A stretch of DNA of 45,937 nt from Gammaproteobacteria bacterium Ga0074134 (GTDB lineage Bacteria > Pseudomonadota > Gammaproteobacteria > Ga0077554 > Ga007554). Below, in pieces: positions 33,727 to 43,354 of the stretch. Within the stretch, counting starts at the first letter, position 1, and the number at the start of each line of letters is the position of its first letter. A program made the position numbers and the translations under genes. The notes beneath the pieces are model-generated. The model saw nothing but the letters and a program-made list of their open reading frames with translations. It searched no databases and had not been told where the DNA came from. The stretch lies in the NCBI GenBank assembly GCA_001464965.1, contig LNEJ01000050.1, positions 1 through 45,937 on the forward strand. The letters run 5' to 3'.

Positions 33727-35373
33727 TCATCCACCCACATAATTTTCCGGCGTCAACACGGTATTGGTTGGCGATTTGCTATTGTCAGGCTGCGGATAGT
33801 CCAGAGTATAGTGTAACCCCCGGCTCTCCTTGCGCTGCATCGCTGAGCGTATGATCAAGTCAGCCACTAAGGCTAGGTTGCGCAGTTCGATCAGGTCGTT
33901 GGTGACGCGGAAGTGGCTATAATATTCAGCAATTTCACCGAGTAGCAGGTCGATACGGCGCTTGGCCCGCTCCAGGCGTTTGTTGGTGCGTACCACGCCA
34001 ACGTAGTCCCACATGAAGCGCCGCAGTTCATCCCAATTGTGCGCCACCACCACTTCTTCGTCTGAATCGGTGACGCGGCTTTCGTCCCACGCGGGGAGCG
34101 GTGGCGGGAGAGGTGCTGTGGCGAGTTGGGCCGCGATGTCTTCGCTCGCCGCCTTGGCGAATACCAGGCATTCCAGCAGGGAATTGCTGGCCATGCGGTT
34201 GGCGCCATGCAAGCCGGTGAAGGCGGTCTCACCGATGGCATAGAGACCCTTTACGTCGGTTTGTCCGAGCATGCCGGTCATTACTCCGCCGCAGGTATAG
34301 TGGGCAGCAGGGACGACTGGGATGGGTTCTTTGGTCATGTCATAGCCGAGTTCCAGGCAGCGCGTATAGACGGTGGGGAAGTGGCGCTTGATAAAGTCTG
34401 CCGGCTTATGGCTGATATCGAGCAGGACATATTCACAGCCCACGCGCTTCATTTCGTAATCGATAGCACGCGCCACGATATCGCGCGGTGCGAGTTCGCC
34501 GCGAGGGTCGAATTTGTGCATGAAGGGAGTGCCGTCGGGCAGTAACAGGCGTCCGCCCTCGCCGCGCACCGCTTCGGTGATTAAAAAGGATTTTGCTTTG
34601 GGGTGGTACAGGCAGGTGGGGTGGAATTGAATGAATTCCATGTTTGCTACCCGGCACCCGGCGCGCCACGCCATGGCGATGCCGTCGCCGGTGGCGACAT
34701 CGGGGTTGCTGGTGTAAAGGTAGACCTTGCCGGCCCCGCCGGTGGCCAGCACCACAAAGCGGGCGCTCAGGGCGTGAATGTGATGGGCGGTACGGTCCAG
34801 GATGTAAGCGCCCAGGCAGCGCTCGGTGTCGAGCCCCAGCTTGCGCCCGGTGATCAGGTCGATGGCGATATGGTGCTCAAAGAGGCTGATATTGGCATGG
34901 CGCCGCACCTGCTGCTCCAGGGTGGTTTCCACCGCCCGGCCTGTGGCATCCGCCGCATGTATGACGCGCCGGTGGCTGTGCCCGCCTTCGCGCGTCAGGT
35001 GGTAGTCGATGGTACCGTCGGGGAGTGTCTGCTGGGTAAACGGAACGCCGTGGTCGATCAGCCACTGGACAGCCTCCCTGCCATGTTCGACGACAAACCG
35101 GACGGTGTTTTCATCGCAGAGTCCCGCGCCGGCATCCAGAGTGTCCTTGATATGCGATGCTACGGAGTCGCTTTTGTCCAGCACGGCCGAGATGCCACCC
35201 TGGGCATACAGTGTGGCGCCCTCGGTGAGCGGGCCTTTGGTGACGAGCGCAATGCGCGCCTGTGGCGCCAGATGCAGCGCCAAGCTCAACCCGGCGGCGC
35301 CGCCGCCGATAATAAGCACATCATAATTTTCTTGATTTTGATTCTTTTGCATAGGCAAGGTTGGCGATCCCAT
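33727..35373 (-). CDS. nadB: L-aspartate oxidase
   Basis: This 548-residue FAD enzyme oxidises L-aspartate to iminoaspartate, the substrate of NadA. It has the dinucleotide motif [16 protein letters not shown], the substrate-site segments [11 protein letters not shown] and [10 protein letters not shown], the active-site TCGGVMT, and [16 protein letters not shown] for flavin binding. The C-terminal helical domain ends near LHYTLDYP. Length and motifs match the NadB family rather than SdhA. It is transcribed divergently from rpoE, the usual gammaproteobacterial order. The first Met is used; another at residue 8 is possible. Confidence 0.95.
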   Translation of the reverse strand: MGSPTLPMQKNQNQENYDVLIIGGGAAGLSLALHLAPQARIALVTKGPLTEGATLYAQGGISAVLDKSDSVASHIKDTLDAGAGLCDENTVRFVVEHGREAVQWLIDHGVPFTQQTLPDGTIDYHLTREGGHSHRRVIHAADATGRAVETTLEQQVRRHANISLFEHHIAIDLITGRKLGLDTERCLGAYILDRTAHHIHALSARFVVLATGGAGKVYLYTSNPDVATGDGIAMAWRAGCRVANMEFIQFHPTCLYHPKAKSFLITEAVRGEGGRLLLPDGTPFMHKFDPRGELAPRDIVARAIDYEMKRVGCEYVLLDISHKPADFIKRHFPTVYTRCLELGYDMTKEPIPVVPAAHYTCGGVMTGMLGQTDVKGLYAIGETAFTGLHGANRMASNSLLECLVFAKAASEDIAAQLATAPLPPPLPAWDESRVTDSDEEVVVAHNWDELRRFMWDYVGVVRTNKRLERAKRRIDLLLGEIAEYYSHFRVTNDLIELRNLALVADLIIRSAMQRKESRGLHYTLDYPQPDNSKSPTNTVLTPENYVGG

Positions 35374-35574
35374 GGTTTGTGTGCATAATCCTACGCACGG
35401 CTATCCGGGCGTTGAATATTTTCAGCAAGAGCGGCTCTTTTCCGGTTTTCTGCTGTCTCCCCGTAAAGGGGGGCAATGTATCGGAATCAATGCTGTTTTT
35501 AGCCTGTTTTGGTGGGGAGTGTGTATACGCCACAACAAGTGAGTGCAAGAATATAATAAATGGCGCCTTTGGGC

Positions 35575-35600
35575 GAACTCTATAAAACCTTAATTGTCTA
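35575..35600 (+). promoter_or_regulatory. Candidate sigma-E (RpoE) promoter of the rpoE operon
   Basis: GAACTC (35575-35580) and GTCTA (35596-35600) are separated by 15 bp, close to the sigma-E consensus GGAACTT-N15-GTCTAA. It lies ~50 bp before the rpoE start, so rpoE probably activates its own operon, as in E. coli. Transcription would start near 35606. Confidence 0.6.
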
Positions 35601-35648
35601 CGGAAATGAGCATATGGAATTGCTCAGGCCGTAAGGGGACGTGCCCGG

Positions 35649-36227
35649 ATGGGCGAAGAAAGTACCGATCAACGGCTGGTTCAGCTTGTACAGCGTGGCG
35701 ACAAGAAGGCGTTCGACATTCTTGTGCTCAAATATCAGCATAAAATTATCAAGCTGATATCCCGCTATGTTCGTGATTCAAGTGAAGTACTTGATGTGTC
35801 TCAAGAGGCGTTTCTGAAGGCGTACAGGGCGCTGCCAAGTTTTCGCGGCGAAAGCGCCTTTTATACTTGGCTGTACCGGATAGCCATCAATACGGCAAAG
35901 AATTATCTGATAGCCCAAGGGCGCAGGCCACCCGGTGCCGATGTGGAAATCGAGGATGCCGAACTTTACGAGGGCGACTCGGAGCTTAAAGAAATGGCCA
36001 CGCCGGAGCATCTCCTGCTCCGGGATGAGATTGAAAAGACGGTTTTTGAGGCGATCGAGCAGCTGCCTGAAGATTTGCGCACGGCTATAACCTTGCGTGA
36101 GCTGGAAGGTTTGAGTTACGAAGAGATCGCCGAGGCGATGGCGTGTCCGGTGGGAACTGTGCGTTCCCGGATCTTCCGGGCCCGTGAAGTAATAAATAGC
36201 AGGCTCCAGCCGCTGCTTGAGTCGTAA
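35649..36227 (+). CDS. rpoE: RNA polymerase sigma-E factor (RpoE/AlgU)
   Basis: This 192-residue ECF sigma factor of the envelope-stress response has region 2 (FDILVLKYQHKIIKLISRYV...LDVSQEAFLKAYRALPSFRGESAFYTWLYRIAINTAKNYL) and region 4 (LPEDLRTAITLRELEGLSYEEIAEAMACPVGTVRSRIFRAREVI), both very close to RpoE/AlgU. It is held inactive by the anti-sigma factor encoded next to it and released by regulated proteolysis. It is the first gene of rpoE-rseA-rseB-rseC-degP, with a likely self-activated promoter upstream. Confidence 0.97.
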   Translation: MGEESTDQRLVQLVQRGDKKAFDILVLKYQHKIIKLISRYVRDSSEVLDVSQEAFLKAYRALPSFRGESAFYTWLYRIAINTAKNYLIAQGRRPPGADVEIEDAELYEGDSELKEMATPEHLLLRDEIEKTVFEAIEQLPEDLRTAITLRELEGLSYEEIAEAMACPVGTVRSRIFRAREVINSRLQPLLES

Positions 36228-36239
36228 AAGGTGAGATAT

Positions 36240-36815
36240 ATGACAGAAAAGCTCAACGAAAAGATCTCGGCGCTGATGGATGGCGGTCTGGCAGGGCACG
36301 ACGCGCAGGACGTCATTCAGAACTTGAAGCAGAGCGCGGAATTGAGGCAATGCTGGGAGCGTTACCATCTGATCGGTGACGCCCTCAGAAACAATCTCCC
36401 CCCTGTTGTCCGGCACGATCTCGCCAGCCGGATTTCGGCAGCGATAGAAGCCGACGCTTCCCAGTCTCTTCCCACTGTTGTTCCTTTTGTTCCCCGGCAA
36501 AAAAACAAACCCGCTCCCTTCTTTCTCAAGCCTCTTTCTGGCCTGGCTATAGCCGCTTCCGTGGCGGCGGTAGCGGTGGTGAGTTTTGACAGGGGTGGCG
36601 ATGTGGCCCCGGCCGTGCAAACCATGGCGGCGGCTCCTGCGCAGATGCAAGGTGTTGATCGCCTGCCAGTGTCAGTGACACCGCTGGTTGTTGATGAAGC
36701 CGCGGCACAATCCAGGCTCAATGATTATCTGGTCAATCACAGTCAATATTCCACCGTGATGCAGGGGGAAATGCTGCCATCCGCAAGGATAGTAGGTTAC
36801 AACCCAAATGAATGA
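36240..36815 (+). CDS. rseA: Sigma-E anti-sigma factor RseA (MucA-like)
   Basis: This 191-residue single-pass inner-membrane protein has a cytoplasmic sigma-binding domain (EKISALMDGGLAG...CWERYHLIGDALR, ~5-55), a membrane segment (LSGLAIAASVAAVAVVSF, ~100) and a periplasmic tail that binds RseB. It sequesters RpoE until DegS/RseP-type cleavage. The ATG at 36240 is chosen because AAGGTGAG lies just upstream; a GTG at 36231 is possible. Its stop overlaps the rseB start by 4 nt. Confidence 0.9.
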   Translation: MTEKLNEKISALMDGGLAGHDAQDVIQNLKQSAELRQCWERYHLIGDALRNNLPPVVRHDLASRISAAIEADASQSLPTVVPFVPRQKNKPAPFFLKPLSGLAIAASVAAVAVVSFDRGGDVAPAVQTMAAAPAQMQGVDRLPVSVTPLVVDEAAAQSRLNDYLVNHSQYSTVMQGEMLPSARIVGYNPNE

Positions 36816-37891
36816 ACACACCTAAGGGCTTGCGGATGAAAGCATCACTGCGCGAGCTGGGGCGCGCCCGGCCTTTCTTTTTCTTTGTCCGTTGGTCATC
36901 CAGAATTGCAGCGTATCCTTTGGGTGTGTTGGTCCTCCTTGCGGCCACTCTATCCCACGCGCGGGCCAGTGATGCGGCGGCGGAAGTACGCCAATGGCTG
37001 GATAAAATGTCTCATTCCAGCCAGAAGATCAATTTCGAGGGGACGTTTGTTTACCGGCGTGGCGATCAGGTCACAGCGATGAAGATTGTTCATGTTGCTG
37101 ATGAGAATGGCGAGCGCGAAAAGTTGAGTTCACTGAACGGCCCGGTGCGGGAGATCGTGCGCGAAAAAGGTGTCGCCCGTATCACCATGGACAAGAAATC
37201 GGTAGTGGTCGAAAAACGGAGCGCGTCACGGTCATTGGTGTCGAAGACGCCCGAGCAAATCGATCAAATCGAGAAATATTATAGTTTTTCCTCGGGCGGC
37301 GAGAGCAGGGCCGCGAGCCGCCCGGTGCGCGTTGTTAATATTGTTCCCAGGGATGCTTACCGCTACGGCTATCGCGTTTCACTGGATCAGCAGACGGGCA
37401 CTATGCTGCAGTCCGATCTTTTGAATGAAGAAGGTGTTCCGATAGAGCAGGTCATGTTTATTACCTTCGAACTGCTTGAGAAGGCGCCTCCCGCCATGCG
37501 CGAGCCCGCCAAACATGGTGAGTCGGCCAGCATGCACCCGGATGGGCCGCAGGTATCGCAGCCATTGACCGGTGGTGAAGGCTGGAAGGTTGGGAAAATG
37601 CCGGGAGGCTTTATTTTGACTGAGCATTACCGGCATCAGGTGCCGCATAGCCAGGCCATCATGAATCACATGGTACTCACGGACGGATTGGCGTCGGTTT
37701 CCGTGTTCATAGAAAAAAATAACGCTCATCATGCATCACCCTTTGTGGGTGTCTCGCGCATGGGGGTGGCGAATGCCTATGGCACCCGCATCAATGACTA
37801 TCAGGTGACGGTAGTGGGCGAGGTGCCGGTGGCGACGGTGGAGATGATAGGCAGGTCGATAAAATATCAAGGCCCAGGGGCTGCGAAATGA
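36812..37891 (+). CDS. rseB: Sigma-E regulatory protein RseB (MucB-like)
   Basis: This 359-residue periplasmic protein has a signal sequence around 30-52 (IAAYPLGVLVLLAATLSHARA) and the MucB/RseB N-terminal domain (VRQWLDKMSHSSQKINFEGTFVYRRGDQVTAMKIVH...), followed by the smaller C-terminal domain (WKVGKMPGGFILTEHYRH... VSVFIE). It binds the periplasmic tail of RseA, shielding it from proteolysis and sensing lipoprotein or LPS intermediates. The first ATG overlaps the rseA stop; a second at residue 9 would give a more normal signal peptide. Its end overlaps rseC. Confidence 0.93.
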   Translation: MNTPKGLRMKASLRELGRARPFFFFVRWSSRIAAYPLGVLVLLAATLSHARASDAAAEVRQWLDKMSHSSQKINFEGTFVYRRGDQVTAMKIVHVADENGEREKLSSLNGPVREIVREKGVARITMDKKSVVVEKRSASRSLVSKTPEQIDQIEKYYSFSSGGESRAASRPVRVVNIVPRDAYRYGYRVSLDQQTGTMLQSDLLNEEGVPIEQVMFITFELLEKAPPAMREPAKHGESASMHPDGPQVSQPLTGGEGWKVGKMPGGFILTEHYRHQVPHSQAIMNHMVLTDGLASVSVFIEKNNAHHASPFVGVSRMGVANAYGTRINDYQVTVVGEVPVATVEMIGRSIKYQGPGAAK

Positions 37892-38385
37892 TCGAGGAAA
37901 ACGCGCGGGTAGTGGCGGTTGAGGGTGATGCCGCATGGGTGGAGACGCGCCGCAACAGTGTGTGCGGTAGTTGCGTCGCCAATAAGGGATGCGGCACCAC
38001 CGCGCTGGCGAAGGTGGTGGGCGCAAAATATACCCGGCTCAGGGTGTTGAATGCCATTGCTGCGAGGGCCGGTGATGAGGTGGTGATTGGTATCGAGGAA
38101 AACGCACTGGTGCGTGGCTCGATTGCGATGTACGCGGTTCCGATAGTCCTGCTGCTGGTGTTCGCGGGCCTGGGTGATGCCTTGAATAATCAAATGCAAA
38201 TCACCACATCAGAGACAGCCAGCATTGTATCCGGCCTGCTTGGTCTGGCGGGCGGTTTCTTTTGGGTAAGCCGGTATGCGGGCAAGATCAGTCATGATGG
38301 CCGTTATCAGCCCGTTATGCTGCGCAAGACGGTGGTTTCTGTGTCACGTGTCGAGTTTTCGAAAGGTGTCCGGAGTGAAGTTTAA
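37888..38385 (+). CDS. rseC: SoxR-reducing/RseC-family membrane protein
   Basis: This 165-residue protein has an N-terminal Cys cluster (SVCGSCVANKGCGTTALAKV), two membrane segments (IAMYAVPIVLLLVFAGLGD and ASIVSGLLGLAGGFFWV) and a short C-terminal tail. This is the RseC/MucC family, an inner-membrane positive modulator of sigma-E in some species and also linked to SoxR reduction. It overlaps rseB by 4 nt, so the genes are translationally coupled. Confidence 0.92.
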   Translation: MIEENARVVAVEGDAAWVETRRNSVCGSCVANKGCGTTALAKVVGAKYTRLRVLNAIAARAGDEVVIGIEENALVRGSIAMYAVPIVLLLVFAGLGDALNNQMQITTSETASIVSGLLGLAGGFFWVSRYAGKISHDGRYQPVMLRKTVVSVSRVEFSKGVRSEV

Positions 38386-38433
38386 AAGGGCTGCTGAATA
38401 TCACGTTCTTGGAGTTTTTATTCTTGATGGAGT

Positions 38434-39960
38434 ATGTTCAAAATGAGAGGCGCCATGGCACATAGCATGTCAGTTTTTGCAGCAAAATCAGCGATGGGCG
38501 GCAGGCTTGGCCTGTTGTTCACCATGCTGCTGTTAATGCTTCCCGTGGCCTCCAGTCAGGCCAGGGAGCTGCCTGATTTTACCAAAATCGTTGAGGCGGC
38601 CAGCCCTGCCGTGGTGAATATCAGCACCACGCAAAAAGCGCAGCCCGGCCACCCCCCGATAGGGCCGCACGGCAAGATGCCCCATGGCGCCCCTCCTGAA
38701 GGCGCGCCCTTCGACGATTTCTTCCGGCGCTTTTTTGATGACAAAAAGGATGGCGGCGACCCCGATGGCCAGGATGCGCCGGATGACTTTAATGGGAAAT
38801 CGCTGGGATCCGGGTTTATTATTTCCTCTGACGGTTATGTGTTGACCAATAATCATGTCATCAAGGATGCCGATGAAATTATCGTGCGTCTCAGCGACAA
38901 GCGCGAGCTGGTCGCGAAGCTGGTTGGGACAGACAAGCGTAGCGACGTCGCCGTGCTGAAGGTCGAGGCGGATAACCTGCCTGTGGTGAAGATCGGCAAA
39001 TCGAAAGCGCTAAAGGCCGGTGAATGGGTGCTGGCCATTGGTTCACCCTTTGATTTCGATCATACCGTGACGGCCGGCATCGTCAGCGCCGTGGGCCGCA
39101 GCTTGCCCAGCGAGAACTACGTGCCTTTCATACAAACCGATGTGGCGATTAACCCCGGCAACTCGGGTGGACCGCTGTTTAATCTCGATGGCGAAGTGGT
39201 GGGGGTTAATTCCCAGATCTACAGCCGTACTGGCGGCTACATGGGTCTGTCGTTCGCCATTCCGATTGATCTGGCAGTGAACGTGGTCGATCAGTTGAAG
39301 GTCAGCGGGCGCGTCACCCGTGGCTGGCTGGGCGTGCTGGTGCAGGACGTCACCCGCGAGCTGGCAGAATCCTTCGGCATGAAAACCCCCAGCGGGGCAC
39401 TGGCGGCGCGGATTCTGCCTGACAGCCCGGCACAGAAGGCCGGTTTGCAGGTCGGTGATGTCATCGTCGAGTTTGACGGCAAGGAAGTGGATAGCTCTTC
39501 CGCGCTTCCGCCCTTAGTGGGCAGCAGCAAGATCGGCCAAAAAGTGCCGGTAAAGATTATCCGCGACCGCAAGCCGCTGGTGTTGAATGTTGCCATCGGC
39601 GAACTTCCGGCGGAGGATGACGAGGTTAAAACCTCCGGTGCGCCCGCCCCTGAAGGAAGCGTTCTCGACAAGCGGCTGGCGATTGCCATAGGCGATCTTA
39701 CCCCGGAACAGCGCAAGGAAATGGAAGGCGAGGCCAAGGGCGGCGTGGTGGTGCAGCGCATCAAGGACGGTCCGGCGCAGAAGGCCGGCGTGCGCAGCGG
39801 TGATGTCATTCTCATGCTAAATGGTGTCAAGGTAGAAAGTCCGGCGCATTTCAAAAAACTGTCCGCCGAACTGCCTGTGGGCAAGTCCATCCCGCTGCTG
39901 GTGCAGCGCCGTGGCGATCCGATCTGGCTGGCGCTGAAGATTCCCGAGGCCAAGAAATAA
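38434..39960 (+). CDS. degP: Periplasmic serine protease DegP/MucD family
   Basis: This ~508-residue HtrA protease and chaperone degrades misfolded envelope proteins. It has a signal peptide (LGLLFTMLLLMLPVASSQA) and a linker rich in Pro, Gly and Asp (~68-118). The catalytic triad is His141 (NNHVIKD), Asp171 (RSDVAVLK) and Ser244 (NPGNSGGPLFN). Two PDZ domains follow (GWLGVLVQDVT... and VVVQRIKDGPAQKAGV...). A start at 38455 with AGAGG upstream is equally plausible. It is the end of the sigma-E operon, as mucD is in Pseudomonas, and is followed by a strong terminator. Confidence 0.94.
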   Translation: MFKMRGAMAHSMSVFAAKSAMGGRLGLLFTMLLLMLPVASSQARELPDFTKIVEAASPAVVNISTTQKAQPGHPPIGPHGKMPHGAPPEGAPFDDFFRRFFDDKKDGGDPDGQDAPDDFNGKSLGSGFIISSDGYVLTNNHVIKDADEIIVRLSDKRELVAKLVGTDKRSDVAVLKVEADNLPVVKIGKSKALKAGEWVLAIGSPFDFDHTVTAGIVSAVGRSLPSENYVPFIQTDVAINPGNSGGPLFNLDGEVVGVNSQIYSRTGGYMGLSFAIPIDLAVNVVDQLKVSGRVTRGWLGVLVQDVTRELAESFGMKTPSGALAARILPDSPAQKAGLQVGDVIVEFDGKEVDSSSALPPLVGSSKIGQKVPVKIIRDRKPLVLNVAIGELPAEDDEVKTSGAPAPEGSVLDKRLAIAIGDLTPEQRKEMEGEAKGGVVVQRIKDGPAQKAGVRSGDVILMLNGVKVESPAHFKKLSAELPVGKSIPLLVQRRGDPIWLALKIPEAKK

Positions 39961-39964
39961 GTCA

Positions 39965-40004
39965 TGCGGGGGCGGGCTGGGTTCCGCCCCCGCAATCAAT
40001 TTTT
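39965..40004 (+). terminator. Rho-independent terminator after degP
   Basis: An 11-bp perfect GC stem (TGCGGGGGCGG/CCGCCCCCGCA, 39965-39994) with an 8-nt loop is followed by ATCAATTTTT. It starts 5 bp after the degP stop. It separates the sigma-E operon from lepA. Confidence 0.85.
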
Positions 40005-40089
40005 GCTATGGGGATGTAAGCGAACCCAGAAAAAGTATAAAATCCGGGGTTAATAACCGTTTTTCTTCCTCCTTCCCGGTTCCCACTAC

Positions 40090-41886
40090 ATGAAGTATAT
40101 CCGCAACTTTTCAATTATCGCCCATATTGATCACGGAAAATCCACGCTTTCTGACCGTCTGATTCAGATATGCGGTGGCCTGAGCCAGCGTGAGATGTCC
40201 GCCCAAGTGCTGGATTCCATGGATCTGGAGCGGGAGCGTGGCATCACTATCAAGGCCCAGAGCGTTTCCCTCAACTACAAGGCGAAGGATGGCCATACCT
40301 ATCAGTTGAATTTTATCGACACGCCAGGGCATGTCGATTTTTCCTATGAGGTGTCGCGCTCACTGGCTGCCTGCGAGGGCGCATTGCTGGTTGTGGATGC
40401 CGCGCAGGGTGTCGAGGCGCAGAGCGTTGCCAATTGCTACACGGCGATTGAGCAGGGGCTGGAGGTTGTCCCGGTTCTGAATAAAATCGACCTCCCGTCG
40501 GCGGAACCCGAGCGCGTGATCAAGGAGATTGAGGAAATCATTGGCATCGAGGCCAGTGACGCGTTGCGTGTCAGCGCCAAGACTGGCGTCGGAATTCCAG
40601 ATCTGCTGGAGGAGATTGTCGCCCGGATCCCTGCGCCACAGGGCGATCCCGAAGCCCCCTTGCAGGCGCTGATCATCGATTCCTGGTTCGACAACTTTCT
40701 GGGGGTGGTCTCGCTGGTGCGTATCAGAAATGGCACGCTTACGCCCAAACAGAAGATCAAGGTGATGTCCACCGGCAAGACCTTTCAGGTCGAGAAGGTG
40801 GGCATTTTCACACCCAAGCGCAAGGAAACGGATGGGCTTCATGCGGGTGAGGTGGGCTATATCATCGCCGGCATCAAGGATATCAATGGCGCGCCAGTGG
40901 GCGATACGCTCACCCATGCCGATCGCCCCGCCAGCGAGCCTTTGCCCGGTTTCAAGGCGATTCAATCCCAGGTGTTTGCTGGCCTGTTTCCGATCTCTCC
41001 GGAAGATTACGAGGCCTTCCGCGACGCGCTTTCCAAGCTGCGCCTGAACGATGCCTCGCTGTTTTACGAGCCCGAAACCTCCCAGGCGCTGGGGCTCGGA
41101 TTCCGCTGCGGTTTTCTTGGCATGCTGCACATGGAGATCGTGCAGGAGCGGCTTGAACGGGAATACAATTTGAATTTGATCACCACCGCCCCCACCGTGG
41201 TGTATGAAGTGGTTACCAAGAAGGGCGAAGTGCTGCGCGTGGACAATCCGTCCAAGCTGCCGGATATCGGGCAGATCGCCGAAACGCGCGAGCCGATCAT
41301 TCTGGCGAACATACTGGTCCCGCAGCAATACCTCGGCGCGGTGATTACACTGTGTGTCGAGAAGCGTGGCGCGCAAAAGAGCCTGCAGTATCTTGGCAAT
41401 CAGGCAGTGCTCTCATATGAGCTGCCAATGAACGAAGTGGTCATGGACTTTTTCGACCGCCTCAAATCAGTGAGCCGCGGCTATGCCTCACTGGATTATG
41501 CTTTCGCGCGCTATCAGACTGCTGACCTGGTGAAGCTGGACGTGCTGATCAATGGCGAAAAAGTGGATGCCTTGTCGATCATCGTGCACCGTGAGCAAAG
41601 CCAGTATCGTGGCCGGGAGCTGGTGGAGAAAATGAAGGACGTGATTCCGCGCCAGATGTTCGAGGTCGCCATCCAGGCGGCGATAGGCGCGCATGTCATC
41701 GCGCGCCAGACCGTCAAGGCGATGCGCAAGAACGTCATAGCCAAGTGCTATGGCGGCGATACGTCACGTAAAAAGAAGTTATTGGAAAAGCAAAAGGAAG
41801 GCAAAAAACGGATGAAGCAGCTGGGTTCCGTGGAGATTCCGCAGGAGGCATTTTTGGCCGTGTTGCAGACAGGTAAGGGTAAATGA
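40090..41886 (+). CDS. lepA: Elongation factor 4 (LepA)
   Basis: This 598-residue translational GTPase binds ribosomes and helps initiation or back-translocation. It has G1 AHIDHGKST, switch [12 protein letters not shown]3 DTPGH, G4 NKID and G5 SAKTG, then EF-G-like domains II, III and V and the LepA-specific C-terminal domain ending in a Lys-rich tail ([29 protein letters not shown]). There is no signal; the protein is cytoplasmic or membrane-associated. Its stop overlaps the lepB start by 4 nt, the standard lepA-lepB pair. Confidence 0.97.
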   Translation: MKYIRNFSIIAHIDHGKSTLSDRLIQICGGLSQREMSAQVLDSMDLERERGITIKAQSVSLNYKAKDGHTYQLNFIDTPGHVDFSYEVSRSLAACEGALLVVDAAQGVEAQSVANCYTAIEQGLEVVPVLNKIDLPSAEPERVIKEIEEIIGIEASDALRVSAKTGVGIPDLLEEIVARIPAPQGDPEAPLQALIIDSWFDNFLGVVSLVRIRNGTLTPKQKIKVMSTGKTFQVEKVGIFTPKRKETDGLHAGEVGYIIAGIKDINGAPVGDTLTHADRPASEPLPGFKAIQSQVFAGLFPISPEDYEAFRDALSKLRLNDASLFYEPETSQALGLGFRCGFLGMLHMEIVQERLEREYNLNLITTAPTVVYEVVTKKGEVLRVDNPSKLPDIGQIAETREPIILANILVPQQYLGAVITLCVEKRGAQKSLQYLGNQAVLSYELPMNEVVMDFFDRLKSVSRGYASLDYAFARYQTADLVKLDVLINGEKVDALSIIVHREQSQYRGRELVEKMKDVIPRQMFEVAIQAAIGAHVIARQTVKAMRKNVIAKCYGGDTSRKKKLLEKQKEGKKRMKQLGSVEIPQEAFLAVLQTGKGK

Positions 41887-42791
41887 ACTTCGATTTTCCA
41901 GCCATTATGACGTTGGCGGTATTTGTGACCGGCGCGATTTGGGCGGTGGATGCCGCCACGGGGGCGCCCAAGCGGCGGCGGGCGCTGGCGCAATATATGG
42001 CATCCACTGGCGCTGCAATGGATGATGCCACCCTGAAGCGCCTTGCCACTGAGCCAGCCTATCTCGACGAAGTTATTAACGCGTCGGAAGGCAGATTAAA
42101 AAAGGATGCGATTAAGGGTATCGCCAAAGAGCCGGTGTTGGTGGAATACGCGCGCTCCTTCTTTCCGATCATCCTGATTGTGCTGCTGCTGCGCTCGTTT
42201 CTTGTGGAGCCCTTCCGTATTCCATCGGGGTCCATGATGCCGACCCTGCTGGTGGGCGATTTTATTCTGGTGAACAAGTACGCCTATGGTATCCGGTTGC
42301 CGGTGCTTAACAAAAAAGTTGTAGGGATCGGAGAGCCGCAACGCGGTGATGTCGTGGTATTCCGTTATCCCAAGGACCCCGCCGTGGATTACATCAAGCG
42401 TGTGATCGGGGTGCCGGGTGACAAGATAGGTTATTACCAGAAGAAGCTCTATATTAATGGCCAGCCTGTCGAGCAGACCCTCACGGGGACATATACCGGC
42501 GTGGGTTCTGGCCTGTCCATGTCGGGCGCCAATTTGCGCGTGGAACAGTTGGGCACTGTGAAGCATGATATTCTCACCGTTCCCAACCAGCCTTCGATGG
42601 AGGGCGATATCGAAGTCCCCGCGGGGCATTATTTCGTGATGGGTGACAACAGGGACAACAGTAATGACAGCCGTTTCTGGGGTTTTGTGCCGGAAGAAAA
42701 TCTGGTCGGCAAGGCCTTCATGATATGGATGAACTGGGATTCGGCGAACGGTGGTATAGCCTGGAGCCGGATTGGCGGGAAAGTTGAATGA
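41883..42791 (+). CDS. lepB: Signal peptidase I
   Basis: This 302-residue inner-membrane protease removes Sec signal peptides. It has an N-terminal membrane helix ([17 protein letters not shown]), a cytoplasmic loop rich in basic residues and a second helix ([19 protein letters not shown]). The catalytic Ser117 ([11 protein letters not shown]) and Lys172 ([13 protein letters not shown]) form the family's Ser-Lys dyad. The C-terminal box [14 protein letters not shown] is also present. A hairpin element directly follows, within the expected lepB-rnc operon. Confidence 0.96.
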   Translation: MNFDFPAIMTLAVFVTGAIWAVDAATGAPKRRRALAQYMASTGAAMDDATLKRLATEPAYLDEVINASEGRLKKDAIKGIAKEPVLVEYARSFFPIILIVLLLRSFLVEPFRIPSGSMMPTLLVGDFILVNKYAYGIRLPVLNKKVVGIGEPQRGDVVVFRYPKDPAVDYIKRVIGVPGDKIGYYQKKLYINGQPVEQTLTGTYTGVGSGLSMSGANLRVEQLGTVKHDILTVPNQPSMEGDIEVPAGHYFVMGDNRDNSNDSRFWGFVPEENLVGKAFMIWMNWDSANGGIAWSRIGGKVE

Positions 42792-42794
42792 GGC

Positions 42795-42952
42795 TAAGGA
42801 ACCTCTGATTTATTCAGAGGTTCCCCGGCACACGGATGTGCCGACATTTTTCAATCACGCCAAGTGAGTGAAAAATGAAGAAAAGCAAAAATCACATTTT
42901 TTGCTTTTCGTGCTCTGAGAATTCCAGGATGGAATTATTCAGAGCTTCCTTA
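42795..42952. repeat. 158-bp hairpin-rich MITE-like element between lepB and the DUF4845 gene
   Basis: The ends are inverted 13/14-matching copies (TAAGGAACCTCTGA at 42795-42808; TCAGAGCTTCCTTA at 42939-42952). Inside are four hairpins: GGAACCTCTGA/TCAGAGGTTCC; CGGCAC/GTGCCG with a following T-tract; a 12-bp stem GAAAAGCAAAAA/TTTTTGCTTTTC (42880-42909); and GCTCTGA.../...TCAGAGC at 42912-42945. The 16-bp core CTCTGATTTATTCAGA recurs at 16138-16153. The ends recall IS5-group termini; this is inference. Confidence 0.65.
42826..42851 (+). terminator. Possible terminator after lepB
   Basis: A 6-bp stem CGGCAC/GTGCCG with a 6-nt loop is followed by ACATTTTT, inside the MITE-like element. A larger hairpin (42798-42824) lies directly before it. 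It may reduce read-through from lepB into rnc. Confidence 0.45.
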
Positions 42953-42973
42953 ACAAGCAAGCTGGAGCATGTG

Positions 42974-43354
42974 ATGATAATAAGCAAAAAGAAGCAGCAT
43001 GGAATGACGGCGATAGGCTTTGTGATGTTGCTGGGCATAATCGCCTTTTTTGCCGCTATTGCCCTGAAATTGGCGCCTTTGTACCTGGAGCATTTCGAGG
43101 TTTCCTCCGTATTGAAGTCCCTTGCCCAGGAGCAGGGTATTGCAAGCAAAAGTGCGGCGGAAATCGAAGACATGATCATGAAGAGATTGGATATTAATGA
43201 TGTGACTCATGTCACCAAGGATAATCTCGAGATTTCCAAGGAAGCTGGAAAAGTTTCCATTGCGATCAGCTATGAAGCGCGCGTGCCGATGCTTGCCAAT
43301 ATTGATCTTGTCGCCAATTTCAAGGATAACAAGGTTGAGGTGGCCGCACATTGA
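42974..43354 (+). CDS. DUF4845 protein
   Basis: This 126-residue protein has a pilin-like N-terminus, basic (SKKKQHGMTAIGF) then a membrane helix (VMLLGIIAFFAAIALKLAPLYL), and a small periplasmic domain (SVLKSLAQEQG...VTKDNLEISKEAGKVSIAISYEARVPMLANIDLVANF). This is the DUF4845 family, commonly encoded between lepB and rnc in Gamma- and Betaproteobacteria; its function is unknown. The start at 42974 has GGAG 8 nt upstream; the frame is open to 42875 but that part lies in the repeat element. Its stop overlaps the rnc start. Confidence 0.88.
   Translation: MIISKKKQHGMTAIGFVMLLGIIAFFAAIALKLAPLYLEHFEVSSVLKSLAQEQGIASKSAAEIEDMIMKRLDINDVTHVTKDNLEISKEAGKVSIAISYEARVPMLANIDLVANFKDNKVEVAAH

Noticed and set aside
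40360-41376. Minus-strand open frame of 338 codons
   Set aside because: It is antisense to lepA, whose reading frame is certain.
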